From positions 1-64,000 of the forward strand of contig NZ_WJIC01000007.1 in the NCBI RefSeq assembly GCF_009649815.1: a stretch of 64,000 bases of DNA, read 5' to 3'. Below the pieces are notes generated by a model. That model was given only the letters and a program-made list of their open reading frames with translations, was not told the DNA's origin and made no database searches. The translations under genes were made by a program, and so were the position numbers. The stretch comes from Nocardia sp. SYP-A9097. Lineage in GTDB: Bacteria; Actinomycetota; Actinomycetes; Mycobacteriales; Mycobacteriaceae. Shown in pieces: positions 47,751-57,302 of this stretch (within the stretch, counting starts at the first letter, position 1; each line of letters opens with the position of its first letter).

Positions 47751-48623
47751 GTGGAGATTCGTCAGATCGAATGTTTTCTGGCCTGTCAGGAGCATCGCTC
47801 GTTCACCGCGGCGGCGCGCAGTCTGAATCTCGTGCAGTCGGCGGTATCCACCAGTGTGGCGAAGCTCGAACGCGAACTCGGGGCGCGGCTCTTCGATCGC
47901 ACACCGCGCGGGCTCGAGCTCACCGATGCCGGACGTGCGGCGGTGATGCCGGCGCGAAATATGTTGCGGGCGCGGCTGGAAATCGCCGATGGGATCGATC
48001 GGGCGCGGGGGCAGGTGCGGGGTGAGGTGGTGATAGGGAATCTGATGAATATCCATACCCTGGATTTGGCGAGCGTTATCGCCGACCTGCGCGGGCGGTA
48101 CCCGGAGGTGACTTTGCAAATGCGGCAGGATATTTCGGGGGTGAGCGGGAATATCGCGGGGCTGCGGGACGGGAGTCTGGAGATCGCGCTGGTGGCGGGA
48201 GTGAGCACGGAGATCGCCGGATTGCGGCTGTATCCGATCAGTTCCGAGAGCATTGTGCTGTGTACCGCGCCCGGACATCCGCTGGCGGGCCGACCGTTCG
48301 GCGCGGCCGATCTCGATGGCATCCGATTCATCGACTTCGCACCGGGCTGGGGTATTCGCGGAATAGCCGACGACTTGTTTCCGGCCCGCCGCAGTGTGAT
48401 CGAGGTGGCGGATCAGATATTCGCATTGGAGTTGGCGGCCAAGGACTTCGGCGTGCTGCTGGTGCCGCGTTCGGTCGCCGAAACCACCGATGCCACGGTC
48501 TTCGCCGAGCGCGCGGGCGCACCCATTCCGTGGCATCTGGCGATCGCGCACGACGCGCAGCGCACTCCGTCCAATGCGGCGCGCACGGTCATCGACGCGC
48601 TGTGCCGCTGCCGGCGCGAATGA
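47751..48623 (+). CDS. LysR-family transcriptional regulator
   Basis: A 290-aa regulator: HTH IRQIECFLACQEHRSFTAAARSLNLVQSAVSTSVAKLERELGARLFDRTPRGLELT and effector domain VVIGNLMNIHTLDLASVIADLRGRYPEVTLQMR. It starts at GTG 47751 with TAGGA upstream. The divergent MFS gene is the probable target; a dyad CTAT-GAA-ATAG (47727-47737) is in the shared promoter region. Its 3' end is one base from the convergent lipoprotein gene. Confidence 0.88.
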   Translation: MEIRQIECFLACQEHRSFTAAARSLNLVQSAVSTSVAKLERELGARLFDRTPRGLELTDAGRAAVMPARNMLRARLEIADGIDRARGQVRGEVVIGNLMNIHTLDLASVIADLRGRYPEVTLQMRQDISGVSGNIAGLRDGSLEIALVAGVSTEIAGLRLYPISSESIVLCTAPGHPLAGRPFGAADLDGIRFIDFAPGWGIRGIADDLFPARRSVIEVADQIFALELAAKDFGVLLVPRSVAETTDATVFAERAGAPIPWHLAIAHDAQRTPSNAARTVIDALCRCRRE

Positions 48624-48624
48624 G

Positions 48625-49077
48625 TCAATCGGTCAAGTGCACTGACCCGCTGCGGGTTTCGATCGTCATGGACGCATTGGGTTCGTCAGGACGCGACCAG
48701 GTGCCCCGCACCTTGCCGGTGCGGTAGTCCTGCACCTGGCTGATTACCGAGCCGGTCGCGTCATCGGTCCAGGTGACCAGGAAGATGCCCGGCGCGACGG
48801 CTTCCACCGCCACCGGCGAGGTGGTCTTGCGGCCGGTATCGGCCGCCACATAGGTGAGGGTGCGGCCGTCGCCGCCGAAGGTCGCGGTGCCCCCGGACCC
48901 ACTGTCATAGGTGAGTTGCACGGTCTTGCCGACCAATTCCGCGGGAAGCGCCGCGGGTGCCACACCTTCCGCCGATTCCGAGGGCGAAAGTTTATGCGGC
49001 GGCGCGGGATCGGCGGCGCAGGCCGCCACCGCCAGTGACACCGCCAGCAGCGCGACGATTCCGAGTGTGCGACCCAT
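48625..49077 (-). CDS. MoaF-like lipoprotein
   Basis: A 150-aa lipoprotein with lipobox AVAAC (C20) and a calycin-like beta domain: LVGKTVQLTYDSGSGGTATFGGDGRTLTYV, PGIFLVTWTDDATGSVISQVQDYRTGKVRGTWSRPD. The latter pattern is that of the MoaF C-terminal domain. ATG 49077 is used because GGAGGGAG and AGGGG precede it and the signal peptide starts there; the frame to 49146 adds unrelated residues. Function unknown, possibly ligand binding at the envelope. Confidence 0.75.
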   Translation of the reverse strand: MGRTLGIVALLAVSLAVAACAADPAPPHKLSPSESAEGVAPAALPAELVGKTVQLTYDSGSGGTATFGGDGRTLTYVAADTGRKTTSPVAVEAVAPGIFLVTWTDDATGSVISQVQDYRTGKVRGTWSRPDEPNASMTIETRSGSVHLTD

Positions 49078-49232
49078 CCCCTGCTCCCTCCACCCACGCC
49101 GAAAATTCGCCAGCGGGTGGCGAAACGTCGGCGATTGCATCGACACACCAGTTCAACGCTTAAACCGGAGATATTGCCGACAGTTTGCCCGTTCTGGACA
49201 AACGATGCAATGGCAGCGCGCCGCAGAAAGAT

Positions 49233-50066
49233 TCAGCGATTGCGATGACGTCCGAAACGCTGTGCGCGGCGGGCGAAATACCGTCCGTCGATCCGATCCA
49301 ATGCGATCGACTGCCGGAATGCCTCGCTCAGATTGTCGGCGGTCAGTACATCGGTGAGCAGGCCCTGCGCCACCACACTGCCCTCATTGAGCAGCAGGCC
49401 GTGCGTGAATCCGGGCGGAATCTCCTCCACGTGATGGGTGACCAGCACGGTCGCGGGTGCGTCCGGATCGGCGGCCAGATCCCCCAGCCGCTCCACCAAC
49501 TCCTCGCGCCCACCCAGATCCAGTCCGGCGGCGGGCTCGTCGAGTAGTAGCAGTTCCGGGTCGGTCATGAGCGCACGGGCGATGAGCACCCGCTTGCGCT
49601 CCCCCTCGGACAGCGTCCCGTAGGCGCGATCGGAAAGGTGTTCGGCCCCCAGGCTTTCCAGAATATCCACGGCGCGATCGGTATCCATCGCGTCATAGCG
49701 TTCGCGCCAGCGACCCATGACCGCGTATCCGGCGGAGACCACCAGATCGGAGACCTTCTCATCCACCGGCACCCGTCCGGCGACCGCGGCCGAGGACAAT
49801 CCGATCCGCGGTTTCAGCTCATTGATATCCACCTTGCCCAGGGTCTCCCCCAGCAGGTTGGCCTCGCCGGACGTCGGATACATCTCGGCGGCGGCCATCC
49901 GCAGCAATGATGTCTTACCGGCCCCGTTGGGGCCCAGCACTACCCAGCGTTCGTCGAGCTCCACCTGCCAGGTGACTGGGCCGACGAGCGTATGGCCCGA
50001 GCGTCGGACGGTGACATCGTTGAAGTCGATGAGCAGATCGGGATCCGGTTGCGGCACGGGGTCCAT
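49233..50066 (-). CDS. ABC transporter ATP-binding protein (Rv3041c-like)
   Basis: A 277-aa ATPase: Walker A VVLGPNGAGKTSLLRMAA, signature GTLSEGERKRVLIARALM, Walker B LLLLDEPAAGLDLGGREELVERL and H-loop VLVTHHVEEIPPGFTH. No permease is adjacent. The sequence is of the ModF/YlmA (EttA-unlike) single-domain type often found without a partner. The ATG at 50066 is the first sensible start. The gene order equals Rv3041c. Confidence 0.88.
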   Translation of the reverse strand: MDPVPQPDPDLLIDFNDVTVRRSGHTLVGPVTWQVELDERWVVLGPNGAGKTSLLRMAAAEMYPTSGEANLLGETLGKVDINELKPRIGLSSAAVAGRVPVDEKVSDLVVSAGYAVMGRWRERYDAMDTDRAVDILESLGAEHLSDRAYGTLSEGERKRVLIARALMTDPELLLLDEPAAGLDLGGREELVERLGDLAADPDAPATVLVTHHVEEIPPGFTHGLLLNEGSVVAQGLLTDVLTADNLSEAFRQSIALDRIDGRYFARRAQRFGRHRNR

Positions 50067-50091
50067 CTTGGCCCACCGCCCTGGACGTTCG

Positions 50092-50355
50092 TCAACGTGG
50101 TGGGAAAACTCGATGCGTGTCACTTTCTTCCGCACCGAATCCGGACGTGAATTCACCGGTGCGGCGGTCGATTTCGAGGCGGTGTGGGGATAGTTCGGGG
50201 TCGTCGGGGCTGCGCGCATGCCCGTCTCGGCGTGTTCGCGTCTCGCCGCGGCCGCGCGCGTCGTCGCTCGTGGACCGGAACATGCGTGCCAGGAGCAGTG
50301 CCGCCGGGATCGAGAGCACCACCCATACGATGAGAACAACCAGCAGTGTCGTCAT
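50092..50355 (-). CDS. Small membrane protein of unknown function
   Basis: An 87-aa protein: one N-terminal helix (TTLLVVLIVWVVLSIPAALLLARMF) and a hydrophilic cytoplasmic or external tail rich in R, D and E, ending RRTGEFTSGFGAEESDTHRVFPPR. The ATG at 50355 has a strong AGGAGG 10 nt upstream, which supports a real gene. It ends 25 bp before the ABC ATPase start and is probably cotranscribed with it. Confidence 0.65.
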   Translation of the reverse strand: MTTLLVVLIVWVVLSIPAALLLARMFRSTSDDARGRGETRTRRDGHARSPDDPELSPHRLEIDRRTGEFTSGFGAEESDTHRVFPPR

Positions 50356-50490
50356 AGTCGTGTTTCCTCCTGCGGAAACTCGTGCACCGATCCTTCTCCT
50401 GCAGTTCGGTGAAGTCGATACCTCAGCACACATGGGCCACTGTTCCGACCGAGCGGTTCGTGGCATGGACAGCTGTCGGCATCCGCCGAT

Positions 50491-51246
50491 TCAGTTCATC
50501 TGCACCGCGATCACGGTCATCGATCCCGGCGCCACCTCGGTGAATCCGGCATCGCGTACCGCGACAGCGCTACCCTCGGCCACCCGGCGCTGTAGCTGAG
50601 CCCAGTGCTGTGGATCGGCCTCGGCTACATTGCATCGGAAACCGCGCGCGGACCAGGCGTGCGCCTGCTGCACCGGCATGAAACCGGCCAACAGCATGCT
50701 CGCATGCCCGACCTGCGCGGCGGCCTTACCCACAGTCATACCCAATTCCGAATTCACCCATAGCGTCGGATACCCGCCAATGATCGAATTCGGTTCATCG
50801 GCCTCCAATTCGGTGCCGCCGATCTGTAAGCGTTTGATCCGCGGATCGATTTCGCCGACCGCACCGGGCACCAGCGCCCGGGCCTGCGCGCCCTCGAATT
50901 CGACTGTCACACCATCCACATCCTGCGCGGCCAGCCATTGCGTGCCCCGAGCGCGCCTGGCCACCTTCCGAATTCGCGATCGCTTCCAGGTGAGATAACG
51001 CTCCTCCCATTCACCGTCCGGCCCGACCCGCTCGTCCAGGCAGAGCTCCACCACCGCGGATGCGGCGGCGGCCAGCAACGCATTTCGTCGTGGCGGATCG
51101 GCTTTGGGGATGTGCAACACCATCTGCATCGCCTGTACCAGCGTCGGATCCGCCGGATCGCCGCCACCGCCGTAGCCCCGCGCCAACTCCGCATGCCTGG
51201 CCACGAACCCGGCATCGATGGTGGACTCCACGCTGGACACCGGCAT
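50491..51246 (-). CDS. Peptidyl-tRNA hydrolase II domain protein
   Basis: A 251-aa protein. The last 110 residues contain the PTH2 core GMTVGKAAAQVGHASMLLAGF (K and H of the active site) and VRDAGFTEVAPGSMTVIAVQ. The preceding region (ARHAELARGYGGG...RYLTWKRSRIRKVARRARGTQWLA) is an extra domain that is not in archaeal PTH2. The ATG at 51246 has GAGGAG 4 nt upstream; ATG 51258 is possible. A tRNA-recycling or related hydrolase role is inferred from the domain. Confidence 0.8.
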   Translation of the reverse strand: MPVSSVESTIDAGFVARHAELARGYGGGGDPADPTLVQAMQMVLHIPKADPPRRNALLAAAASAVVELCLDERVGPDGEWEERYLTWKRSRIRKVARRARGTQWLAAQDVDGVTVEFEGAQARALVPGAVGEIDPRIKRLQIGGTELEADEPNSIIGGYPTLWVNSELGMTVGKAAAQVGHASMLLAGFMPVQQAHAWSARGFRCNVAEADPQHWAQLQRRVAEGSAVAVRDAGFTEVAPGSMTVIAVQMN

Positions 51247-51317
51247 CACGCTCCTCATCAAACCGACAACTCTGAGCCAGAGTAACGAAATCCCGAAAAT
51301 AGCTGAGCCGAACCCGA

Positions 51318-51770
51318 TTACGTGACGTTCAGGTTCAGCGTGAAGCGTTCGGCCGGCTCGATCCCCTGCTCCCAGGGGCGGCGGTACTCCAATACCAGGC
51401 GGGTCGCGCCGGGCGCCCGCGCGGTGAAGCGCCAGATGGAGGTGCCACCGACGCCGACCATGTCCCGGGGGCTCGCGTCCTGCTCGTACTCCGCGCCACC
51501 GTCCTGCCGGACCATGCTCTGATCCAATTGGGTCAGCTCCCACAGGTATCCGGTGGAGGGATTGGCGGTCAGGCGCACGGTCAAACCCTGGCCGATCGCC
51601 AGCGGAATATCCTTGCCGTCCTGATCTTTACCCGCCGTCACCGGCTCGGACACGTGCTGGGCGGCGGAAGTGGTTGTCGTGGGCGGCACTTCATTCGGAT
51701 TGGCATTATTGCCGCAGCCGGTCAATGCCAGCCCGAGCATCACTACCGCCAGCGGTGTGCGCACCCACAC
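51318..51770 (-). CDS. Chagasin-like (I42) protease-inhibitor lipoprotein
   Basis: A 150-aa lipoprotein with lipobox LALTGC (C19). The mature part has the three inhibitor loops of the I42/chagasin family: NPSTGYLWEL, VGVGGTSIWRFTA and YRRPWEQ. It would sit on the cell surface and block papain-type cysteine proteases, host or competitor. The family identity is well supported; the target is unknown. Confidence 0.85.
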   Translation of the reverse strand: MWVRTPLAVVMLGLALTGCGNNANPNEVPPTTTTSAAQHVSEPVTAGKDQDGKDIPLAIGQGLTVRLTANPSTGYLWELTQLDQSMVRQDGGAEYEQDASPRDMVGVGGTSIWRFTARAPGATRLVLEYRRPWEQGIEPAERFTLNLNVT

Positions 51771-51865
51771 GGACAGCCTCCCATCGTCGTGGCCGGACAG
51801 TGCGGACCACGCTACCGACGGGAGGGCCGCCGATCGTGCAGGCGGCCCAACGCGTTTCGCGGTTT

Positions 51866-53095
51866 CTAGCGGGGCAGCGGCACCCGGCGCACACCGCCGT
51901 CGCGGGCATCGGCGGCCTCGACCTCTTCGCGAGTGACACCGAGGATGAACAGCACGGCGTCCAGGAAGGGGTGCGAGAGTGCGGCATCGGCGACCTCGCG
52001 CAGCGCGGGCTTGGCATTGAACGCGATACCGAGGCCGGCCGCGTTCAGCATGTCGATGTCATTCGCGCCGTCACCGACCGCGACCGTCTGCTCCATGGCC
52101 ACACCGGATTCCGCGGCGAACCGACGCAGCATGACGGCCTTGGCGGCCCGATCCACGATCTCGCCGACCACACGACCGGTGAGCTTGCCGTCGACGATCT
52201 CGAGCGTATTGGCCTGCACGAAATCCAATTCCAGTTCGTGCGCGAGGGGTTCGATCACCTGACGGAAACCGCCGGAGACGACGCCGCAGCGGAAACCCAT
52301 GCGGCGCAAGGTGCGAATGGTGGTACGCGCGCCCGGGGTCAGCTCGATCTTGTCGGCCACCTCGTCGATGACCGAGGCATCCAGGCCCGCGAGGGTGGCC
52401 ACGCGCTGGCGCAGCGATTCGGCGAAATCGATTTCACCGCGCATGGCGGCCTCGGTAACGGCCCGGACCTCTTCCTCGACACCGGCGTGCGCGGCCAGCA
52501 TTTCGATGACCTCGCCCTGGATCAGCGTCGAGTCCACGTCGAACACGATGAGCCGCTTGGAGCGTCGCGCCAGACCGGCGCGCTCGACGGCGATATCCAC
52601 GCTCTCCTTGGCGGCCACCACGGCCAGCATGGTGCGCAGGGTGGTCTCGGTATCCGCGTCCGGGGACGGCACGGTGACCATGAGTTCCAGACCGGTCACC
52701 GGATAATCGGCGATACCGCGAATGGAGTCGATATTGACGCGCTGCTCGGCGAGCTTGCGTGAGATGGCGCTGAAGGCGCGGGCGGTGACCGGGGAACCCA
52801 GCACCACGATCGCGTGCGTGGAGAGCCGCGCACCGGCGACCGAGTTCGCGCCGATCTCGACATCGACATTCATGCCGACGCTGGCCATGGCGTCCTCGAG
52901 CTGATCCTGCAGTGCCTCGGGATCGGTGGGACACGACACCAGCACGCCCAGAGTGAGGCGGCCGCGGATCACGACCTGCTCGACATCGAGCAGGCTGACC
53001 GCATTATTGGAGAGTGCCGTGAGGAGCACCGATGTCACGCCCGGCTTGTCAGGTCCGGTAACAGTGACCAGAACCGTCGTCTGAGACGTGCTCAA
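51866..53095 (-). CDS. serB: Phosphoserine phosphatase with tandem ACT domains
   Basis: A 409-aa enzyme, the same length as M. tuberculosis SerB2. Residues 1-170 hold two ACT domains (VLVTVTGPDKPGVTSVLLTAL; HAIVVLGSPVTARAFSAISRKLAEQRVNIDSIRGI) that bind serine. The HAD phosphatase domain has D186-VDST (nucleophile), CGVVSGGFRQV, and VGDGANDIDML. It makes the last step of serine biosynthesis. Gene order equals Rv3042c. Confidence 0.95.
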   Translation of the reverse strand: MSTSQTTVLVTVTGPDKPGVTSVLLTALSNNAVSLLDVEQVVIRGRLTLGVLVSCPTDPEALQDQLEDAMASVGMNVDVEIGANSVAGARLSTHAIVVLGSPVTARAFSAISRKLAEQRVNIDSIRGIADYPVTGLELMVTVPSPDADTETTLRTMLAVVAAKESVDIAVERAGLARRSKRLIVFDVDSTLIQGEVIEMLAAHAGVEEEVRAVTEAAMRGEIDFAESLRQRVATLAGLDASVIDEVADKIELTPGARTTIRTLRRMGFRCGVVSGGFRQVIEPLAHELELDFVQANTLEIVDGKLTGRVVGEIVDRAAKAVMLRRFAAESGVAMEQTVAVGDGANDIDMLNAAGLGIAFNAKPALREVADAALSHPFLDAVLFILGVTREEVEAADARDGGVRRVPLPR

Positions 53096-53203
53096 TGAAA
53101 CTCCTATATCTCGCGACCAAACTCCCCCGCCTCAGCACGCGGCGGCGCACATCATTCTGTCAGGCGAGACCGGTTGCGGTCGCGCCGCCCGCCGTCGCGG
53201 GCA

Positions 53204-54151
53204 TCACAGCAAGTTCGCGGCACCCGAGCACAAGTCGGTGAGCACCTGCGCGACCGGGCGGACCTCGGTCACCGCGCCGACACCGGTCCCGGCATCGATC
53301 GGGACGATGTCGGGGTCGTCGGCGAGGCGAGCGGCATGTAAGGCCGCGCGAGCCGCTTCGGGAAGTTTGTCGCCGAGACCCGACCATCGGTCGGTAAAGG
53401 CATTGCGCAGCACTCGCGCCGGGAACTGTGCCGGCCACGGCAATCCCATGGCCACATCGAAGACCCTGGTGACAACGGTGTCCTGCGACTTCGCCGCGAG
53501 CAATGCGCGGCGGTCGGTCTCGGAAAGCATGGATTCCGTGCACGCGGCCAGGCGGGTGCCCAGCCACACTCCGCTCGCCCCGGCGGCCAGCGCCACGGCA
53601 ATATCTTGCGAGGTGGCGATACCGCCCGCTGCGAGTACCGGCACCGGTACCTCGGCTACAACGGCCTGCAACAGGGACAGCGTCGGCACCTCGACCGCAC
53701 CGTGTCCCCCACCCTCCAAACCCCGCGCGACCAGCACATCGACTCCGGCATCCTGCGCGCGATGCGCATCCTCGATGCTGTAAACCTGTGTCGCCGCGCG
53801 GATTCCGGCCTCATGAACGGCACGCACCCAGGACAGATCGGTCCCGAAACTCACCGAGATCAACGTGGGCCGGGCAGCGATGGCGGCGGGCAGCAGCCCC
53901 GCTTCGGCGCGAATCACCCAGTCCACCAAGCCGATTCCGAATGATCCGGGCACACCGTCGAGATGTGGCAACTCCCGCTCGAGCGCGGCCACCGACCCCG
54001 CGCTCCCCATACCGATCATCCCGAGCCCACCGGCACGAGTGACCGCCGCCGCGAGCCGACCGCCCGCGACACCACCCATGGGCGCGTTGACCACGGGCAA
54101 TCGCAGTCCGTTCGCCCGTGACCAGGCGGTGGACAGTTCCGGCTCCGACAT
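53204..54151 (-). CDS. Nitronate monooxygenase
   Basis: A 315-aa FMN TIM-barrel enzyme of the 2-nitropropane dioxygenase group: PVVNAPMGGVAGGRLAAAVTRAGGLGMIG, VDVLVARGLEGGGHG (with the conserved GHxG-like glycine patch), VPVLAAGGIATSQDIAVALAAGASGVWLGTRL. The ATG at 54151 begins a normal N-terminus; the larger open frame from 54541 is a shadow of ctaD. It is inserted between serB2 and ctaD relative to mycobacteria. It may detoxify nitroalkanes such as propionate 3-nitronate. Confidence 0.88.
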   Translation of the reverse strand: MSEPELSTAWSRANGLRLPVVNAPMGGVAGGRLAAAVTRAGGLGMIGMGSAGSVAALERELPHLDGVPGSFGIGLVDWVIRAEAGLLPAAIAARPTLISVSFGTDLSWVRAVHEAGIRAATQVYSIEDAHRAQDAGVDVLVARGLEGGGHGAVEVPTLSLLQAVVAEVPVPVLAAGGIATSQDIAVALAAGASGVWLGTRLAACTESMLSETDRRALLAAKSQDTVVTRVFDVAMGLPWPAQFPARVLRNAFTDRWSGLGDKLPEAARAALHAARLADDPDIVPIDAGTGVGAVTEVRPVAQVLTDLCSGAANLL

Positions 54152-54193
54152 CGGATTCCTTTCGGTCACTCCGCATTTCCATACCGGAAGACG

Positions 54194-54227
54194 ACCGCGG
54201 CGGCCGTCAGAAGACGACCGCCGCGGT
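54194..54227 (-). terminator. Terminator after ctaD
   Basis: A 10-bp perfect stem ACCGCGGCGG / CCGCCGCGGT with a 14-nt loop lies 16 bp beyond the ctaD stop. No T-run is present. Confidence 0.5.
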
Positions 54228-54242
54228 GGGTATTGCGCTGTG

Positions 54243-55982
54243 CTACTTGGACACGCTGTCCTGCAGCTCGTGCACGGTGTGGGACTTGGTGCCCCAGCCG
54301 ACATGGGCCTCGGCGCGCATGCGCTCGACCATGTGCGGGTAGTGCAGCTCGAACGCGGGACGCTCGGAGCGGACCCGGGGCAGCTCGTAGAAGTTGTGCC
54401 GCGGCGGCGGGCAGGAGGTCGCCCACTCCAGCGAGTTGCCGTAGCCCCACGGATCGTCGACCGTGACGACCTCGCCGTAGCGGTAGGACTTGAAGACGTT
54501 CCAGATGAACGGCAGCATGGACGAACCCAGGATGAAGGCACCGATCGTGGAGATGGTGTTCAGGGTCGTGAAGCCGTCGGTCGGCAGGTAGTCGGCGTAG
54601 CGACGCGGCATGCCCTCGTTGCCCAGCCAGTGCTGCACCAGGAAGGTGGTGTGGAAGCCGACGAGAGTCGTCCAGAAGTGCCACTTGCCCAGGCGCTCGT
54701 CCATCATGCGGCCGGTGATCTTCGGAAACCAGAAGTAGATACCCGCGAAGGTCGCGAACACGATGGTGCCGAACAGCACGTAATGGAAGTGCGCGACAAC
54801 GAAATACGTGTCCGAGACATGGAAGTCGAGCGGCGGGCTCGCCAGGATGACACCCGACAGACCACCGAAGAGGAACGTCACCAGGAAGCCGATCGACCAC
54901 AGCATCGGCGTCTCGAAGGTCAGCTGACCCCGCCACATGGTGCCGATCCAGTTGAAGAACTTCACGCCGGTGGGAACGGCGATCAAGAACGTCATGAACG
55001 AGAAGTACGGCAGCAGCACCGCACCGGTGGCGTACATGTGATGCGCCCACACGGCGATGGACAGCGCCGCGATACCGAGCGTCGCGTAAACCAGTGTGGT
55101 GTAACCGAAGATCGGCTTACGGCTGAAGACCGGGAAGATCTCGGAGACGATGCCGAAGAATGGCAACGCGATGATGTACACCTCCGGGTGACCGAAGTAC
55201 CAGAACAAGTGCTGGTAGAGCAGTGCACCACCATTTGCCGGGTCATAGATATGACCACCCAGGTGACGGTCGTACGCCAGGCCGAACAGCGCCGCGGTCA
55301 GCAGCGGGAAGGCAAGCAGCACAAGCACACTGGTGACAGCGATATTCCAGGTGAAGATCGGCATGCGGAACATGGTCATACCGGGGCAGCGCAGGCAGAC
55401 CACGGTGGTCAGCATGTTCACGCCACCGAGGATGGTGCCCAGACCGGAGACGGCCAGGCCCAGGATCCACAGGTCGGCGCCGACGCCCGGGGAGTGGACG
55501 ATGTCCGACAGCGGGGTGTAGGCGGTCCAGCCGAAGTCGGCCGCACCACCCGGGGTGATGAAACCGGCGGTGGCCATGGTGCCGCCGAACAGGTACAGCC
55601 AGTAGCTGAACGCGTTCAGACGCGGGAACGCCACGTCGGGCGCGCCGATCTGCAGCGGCAGGATGATGTTGGCGAAGCCGAACACGATCGCGGTCGCGTA
55701 GAACAGCAGCATGATGGTGCCGTGCATGGTGAACAGCTGGTTGAACTGTTCCGGCGACAGGAACTGCATGCCCGGTCGCGCGAGCTCGGCACGCATCAGC
55801 AGGGCCATGAGGCCGCCGACGAGGAAGAAGGACATGGCAGTCACCAAATACATGACGCCGAGAACCTTCGGGTCCGTCGTGGTGACCATCTTGTAGATGA
55901 ACGAACCCTTCGGACCCACTCGTTGCGGGTATGGCCGAGCCGCCTCCACTTGACGGACTGGCTGTGGCTCTACGGCAGTCAC
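54243..55982 (-). CDS. ctaD: Cytochrome c oxidase subunit I (aa3-type)
   Basis: A 579-aa twelve-helix heme-copper oxidase subunit. Visible motifs include the low-spin heme ligand region FTMHGTIMLLFYATAIVFGF, the CuB/heme crosslink region WYFGHPEVYIIALPFFGIVSEI (H-x3-Y with GHPEVY), HHMYATG and the heme a3 ligand region VVAHFHYVLFG. It reduces oxygen and pumps protons as part of the bcc-aa3 supercomplex. GTG 55982 is chosen because AGGAGG lies 4-5 nt upstream and the frame to 56099 has no homology. It diverges from fecB as in M. tuberculosis (Rv3043c/Rv3044). Confidence 0.96.
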   Translation of the reverse strand: MTAVEPQPVRQVEAARPYPQRVGPKGSFIYKMVTTTDPKVLGVMYLVTAMSFFLVGGLMALLMRAELARPGMQFLSPEQFNQLFTMHGTIMLLFYATAIVFGFANIILPLQIGAPDVAFPRLNAFSYWLYLFGGTMATAGFITPGGAADFGWTAYTPLSDIVHSPGVGADLWILGLAVSGLGTILGGVNMLTTVVCLRCPGMTMFRMPIFTWNIAVTSVLVLLAFPLLTAALFGLAYDRHLGGHIYDPANGGALLYQHLFWYFGHPEVYIIALPFFGIVSEIFPVFSRKPIFGYTTLVYATLGIAALSIAVWAHHMYATGAVLLPYFSFMTFLIAVPTGVKFFNWIGTMWRGQLTFETPMLWSIGFLVTFLFGGLSGVILASPPLDFHVSDTYFVVAHFHYVLFGTIVFATFAGIYFWFPKITGRMMDERLGKWHFWTTLVGFHTTFLVQHWLGNEGMPRRYADYLPTDGFTTLNTISTIGAFILGSSMLPFIWNVFKSYRYGEVVTVDDPWGYGNSLEWATSCPPPRHNFYELPRVRSERPAFELHYPHMVERMRAEAHVGWGTKSHTVHELQDSVSK

Positions 55983-56169
55983 AAATCCTCCTGAACAGGT
56001 GCCTTCTTGTCGTTCGCACGCGGTGGTTCCGGCGTCCGGTTCGGCGCATGACGAACGACGGGGGCCTAGCGCTCCAAGGATCGTAAACCGTGCTCCCACA
56101 GGGCTCGCGGGCTGGTCCTACTCTGTGTCGTAATTGGGCGTCGCGGTCACCGGATGTACGCTGCCAGCC

Positions 56170-57276
56170 ATGCCGGTGCGCGAGTCCGCTTCCACCCGAA
56201 TCACGTTCGCCTCCACCAATGGCCCGGTGCGCCGTTTGCGCACCTGGGGCAGTGTTCTGGCCGCTGTCGCGGTGCTACCGGCGGGTCTACTCGCGGGGTG
56301 TAGCAAGGGCACGGACGATGCCATGAGCTCGATTGTGCGCACCACCACCAATATCGCCGGAGCCGGTGTGGTGGGTGTTGAGCGCGATACTCGGGCCGCG
56401 TGTGCGCTGCCGAGCGCCGCGGACGCGAGTTCGGGGACGGTCACCGTCACCCATGCCGCGGGAACCAGTGAGGTGCCCGCCGATCCGAAACGTGTCGTGG
56501 TGCTCTCCACCGCCGCCCTCGATGCCGTGTGCGCGCTGGGTCTGTGGGAGCGAGTGGTCGGTGCGGCAACGGTTTCCGGGCCCACCGCGCAACCCTCCTA
56601 CCTGGGCACGGGCATCTCCCTGATTCCGGCGGTCGGTATGGTCGGCAGCCCGGACGCGGCGAAAGTGGCTGAGCTCAAACCCGATTTGATTCTCGGCGCG
56701 GCCTCGGACAGCGCGCAGTACGACGCGTTGAAGGGAATCGCGCCGACAGTGCTGGCGGGTGCGGATAACGGCTGGCAGGCCGAGTTCAGTACCTACGGCG
56801 CGGCCCTGGATCGCAAGAGCGCCGCGGCCAAGGCCCTGGACGAATATCGGATCTCGGCCCGCGATGCCGGAAACTCGGTGTCGGCCAGCCTGTCCCAGGC
56901 GTCGGTGCTGCGGTTCGATCCGAAGAGCATTCAGGTGCAGGGCAACAACAGCTTCGCCGGACTGGTGCTCGCCGATGCCGGGGTGCAGCGGCCGCAGTCC
57001 CAGCGCGGTGACTCGTTCGATGTGCCGGGACTGAGCGCGCAGGCCGATCGCGACAAGGTCGAGGGCGACATCATCTATGTGATGTTCGACGGTAAGGACG
57101 GCCAGAAGTACGCCGAATCGGTCATGCACGGTGATGACTGGAAGTCGCTGAGCGCGGTCAACGATCGTCGGGAATTCGCTGTGGCGGACAGCATTTGGCA
57201 TGGTTCGGGCATCACCGCCGCGCGGGCGCTGCTCGAAGATCTGCGCAAGTCGCTCAATTCCTATGTGTCGGACTGA
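56170..57276 (+). CDS. fecB: Iron-siderophore-type substrate-binding lipoprotein (FecB-like)
   Basis: A 368-aa class III (TroA/FhuD fold) binding protein: long signal with lipobox GLLAGC (C44), then VPADPKRVVVLSTAALDAVCALGLWERVVGAA, KVAELKPDLILGAASDSAQYDALKGIAPTVL and a connecting helix region. The position matches Rv3044 FecB of M. tuberculosis, linked to heme or siderophore handling. No permease is adjacent, so it may act as a scaffold or work with a distant ABC system. A clear terminator follows. Confidence 0.88.
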   Translation: MPVRESASTRITFASTNGPVRRLRTWGSVLAAVAVLPAGLLAGCSKGTDDAMSSIVRTTTNIAGAGVVGVERDTRAACALPSAADASSGTVTVTHAAGTSEVPADPKRVVVLSTAALDAVCALGLWERVVGAATVSGPTAQPSYLGTGISLIPAVGMVGSPDAAKVAELKPDLILGAASDSAQYDALKGIAPTVLAGADNGWQAEFSTYGAALDRKSAAAKALDEYRISARDAGNSVSASLSQASVLRFDPKSIQVQGNNSFAGLVLADAGVQRPQSQRGDSFDVPGLSAQADRDKVEGDIIYVMFDGKDGQKYAESVMHGDDWKSLSAVNDRREFAVADSIWHGSGITAARALLEDLRKSLNSYVSD

Positions 57277-57302
57277 GTTTCGAAGCCACTGACCACAGAC
57301 GA

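Noticed and set aside
53865..55994. 709-codon plus-strand open frame opposite ctaD
   Set aside because: Shadow with Q/E/R/H-rich low-complexity composition; ctaD on the minus strand is unambiguous.
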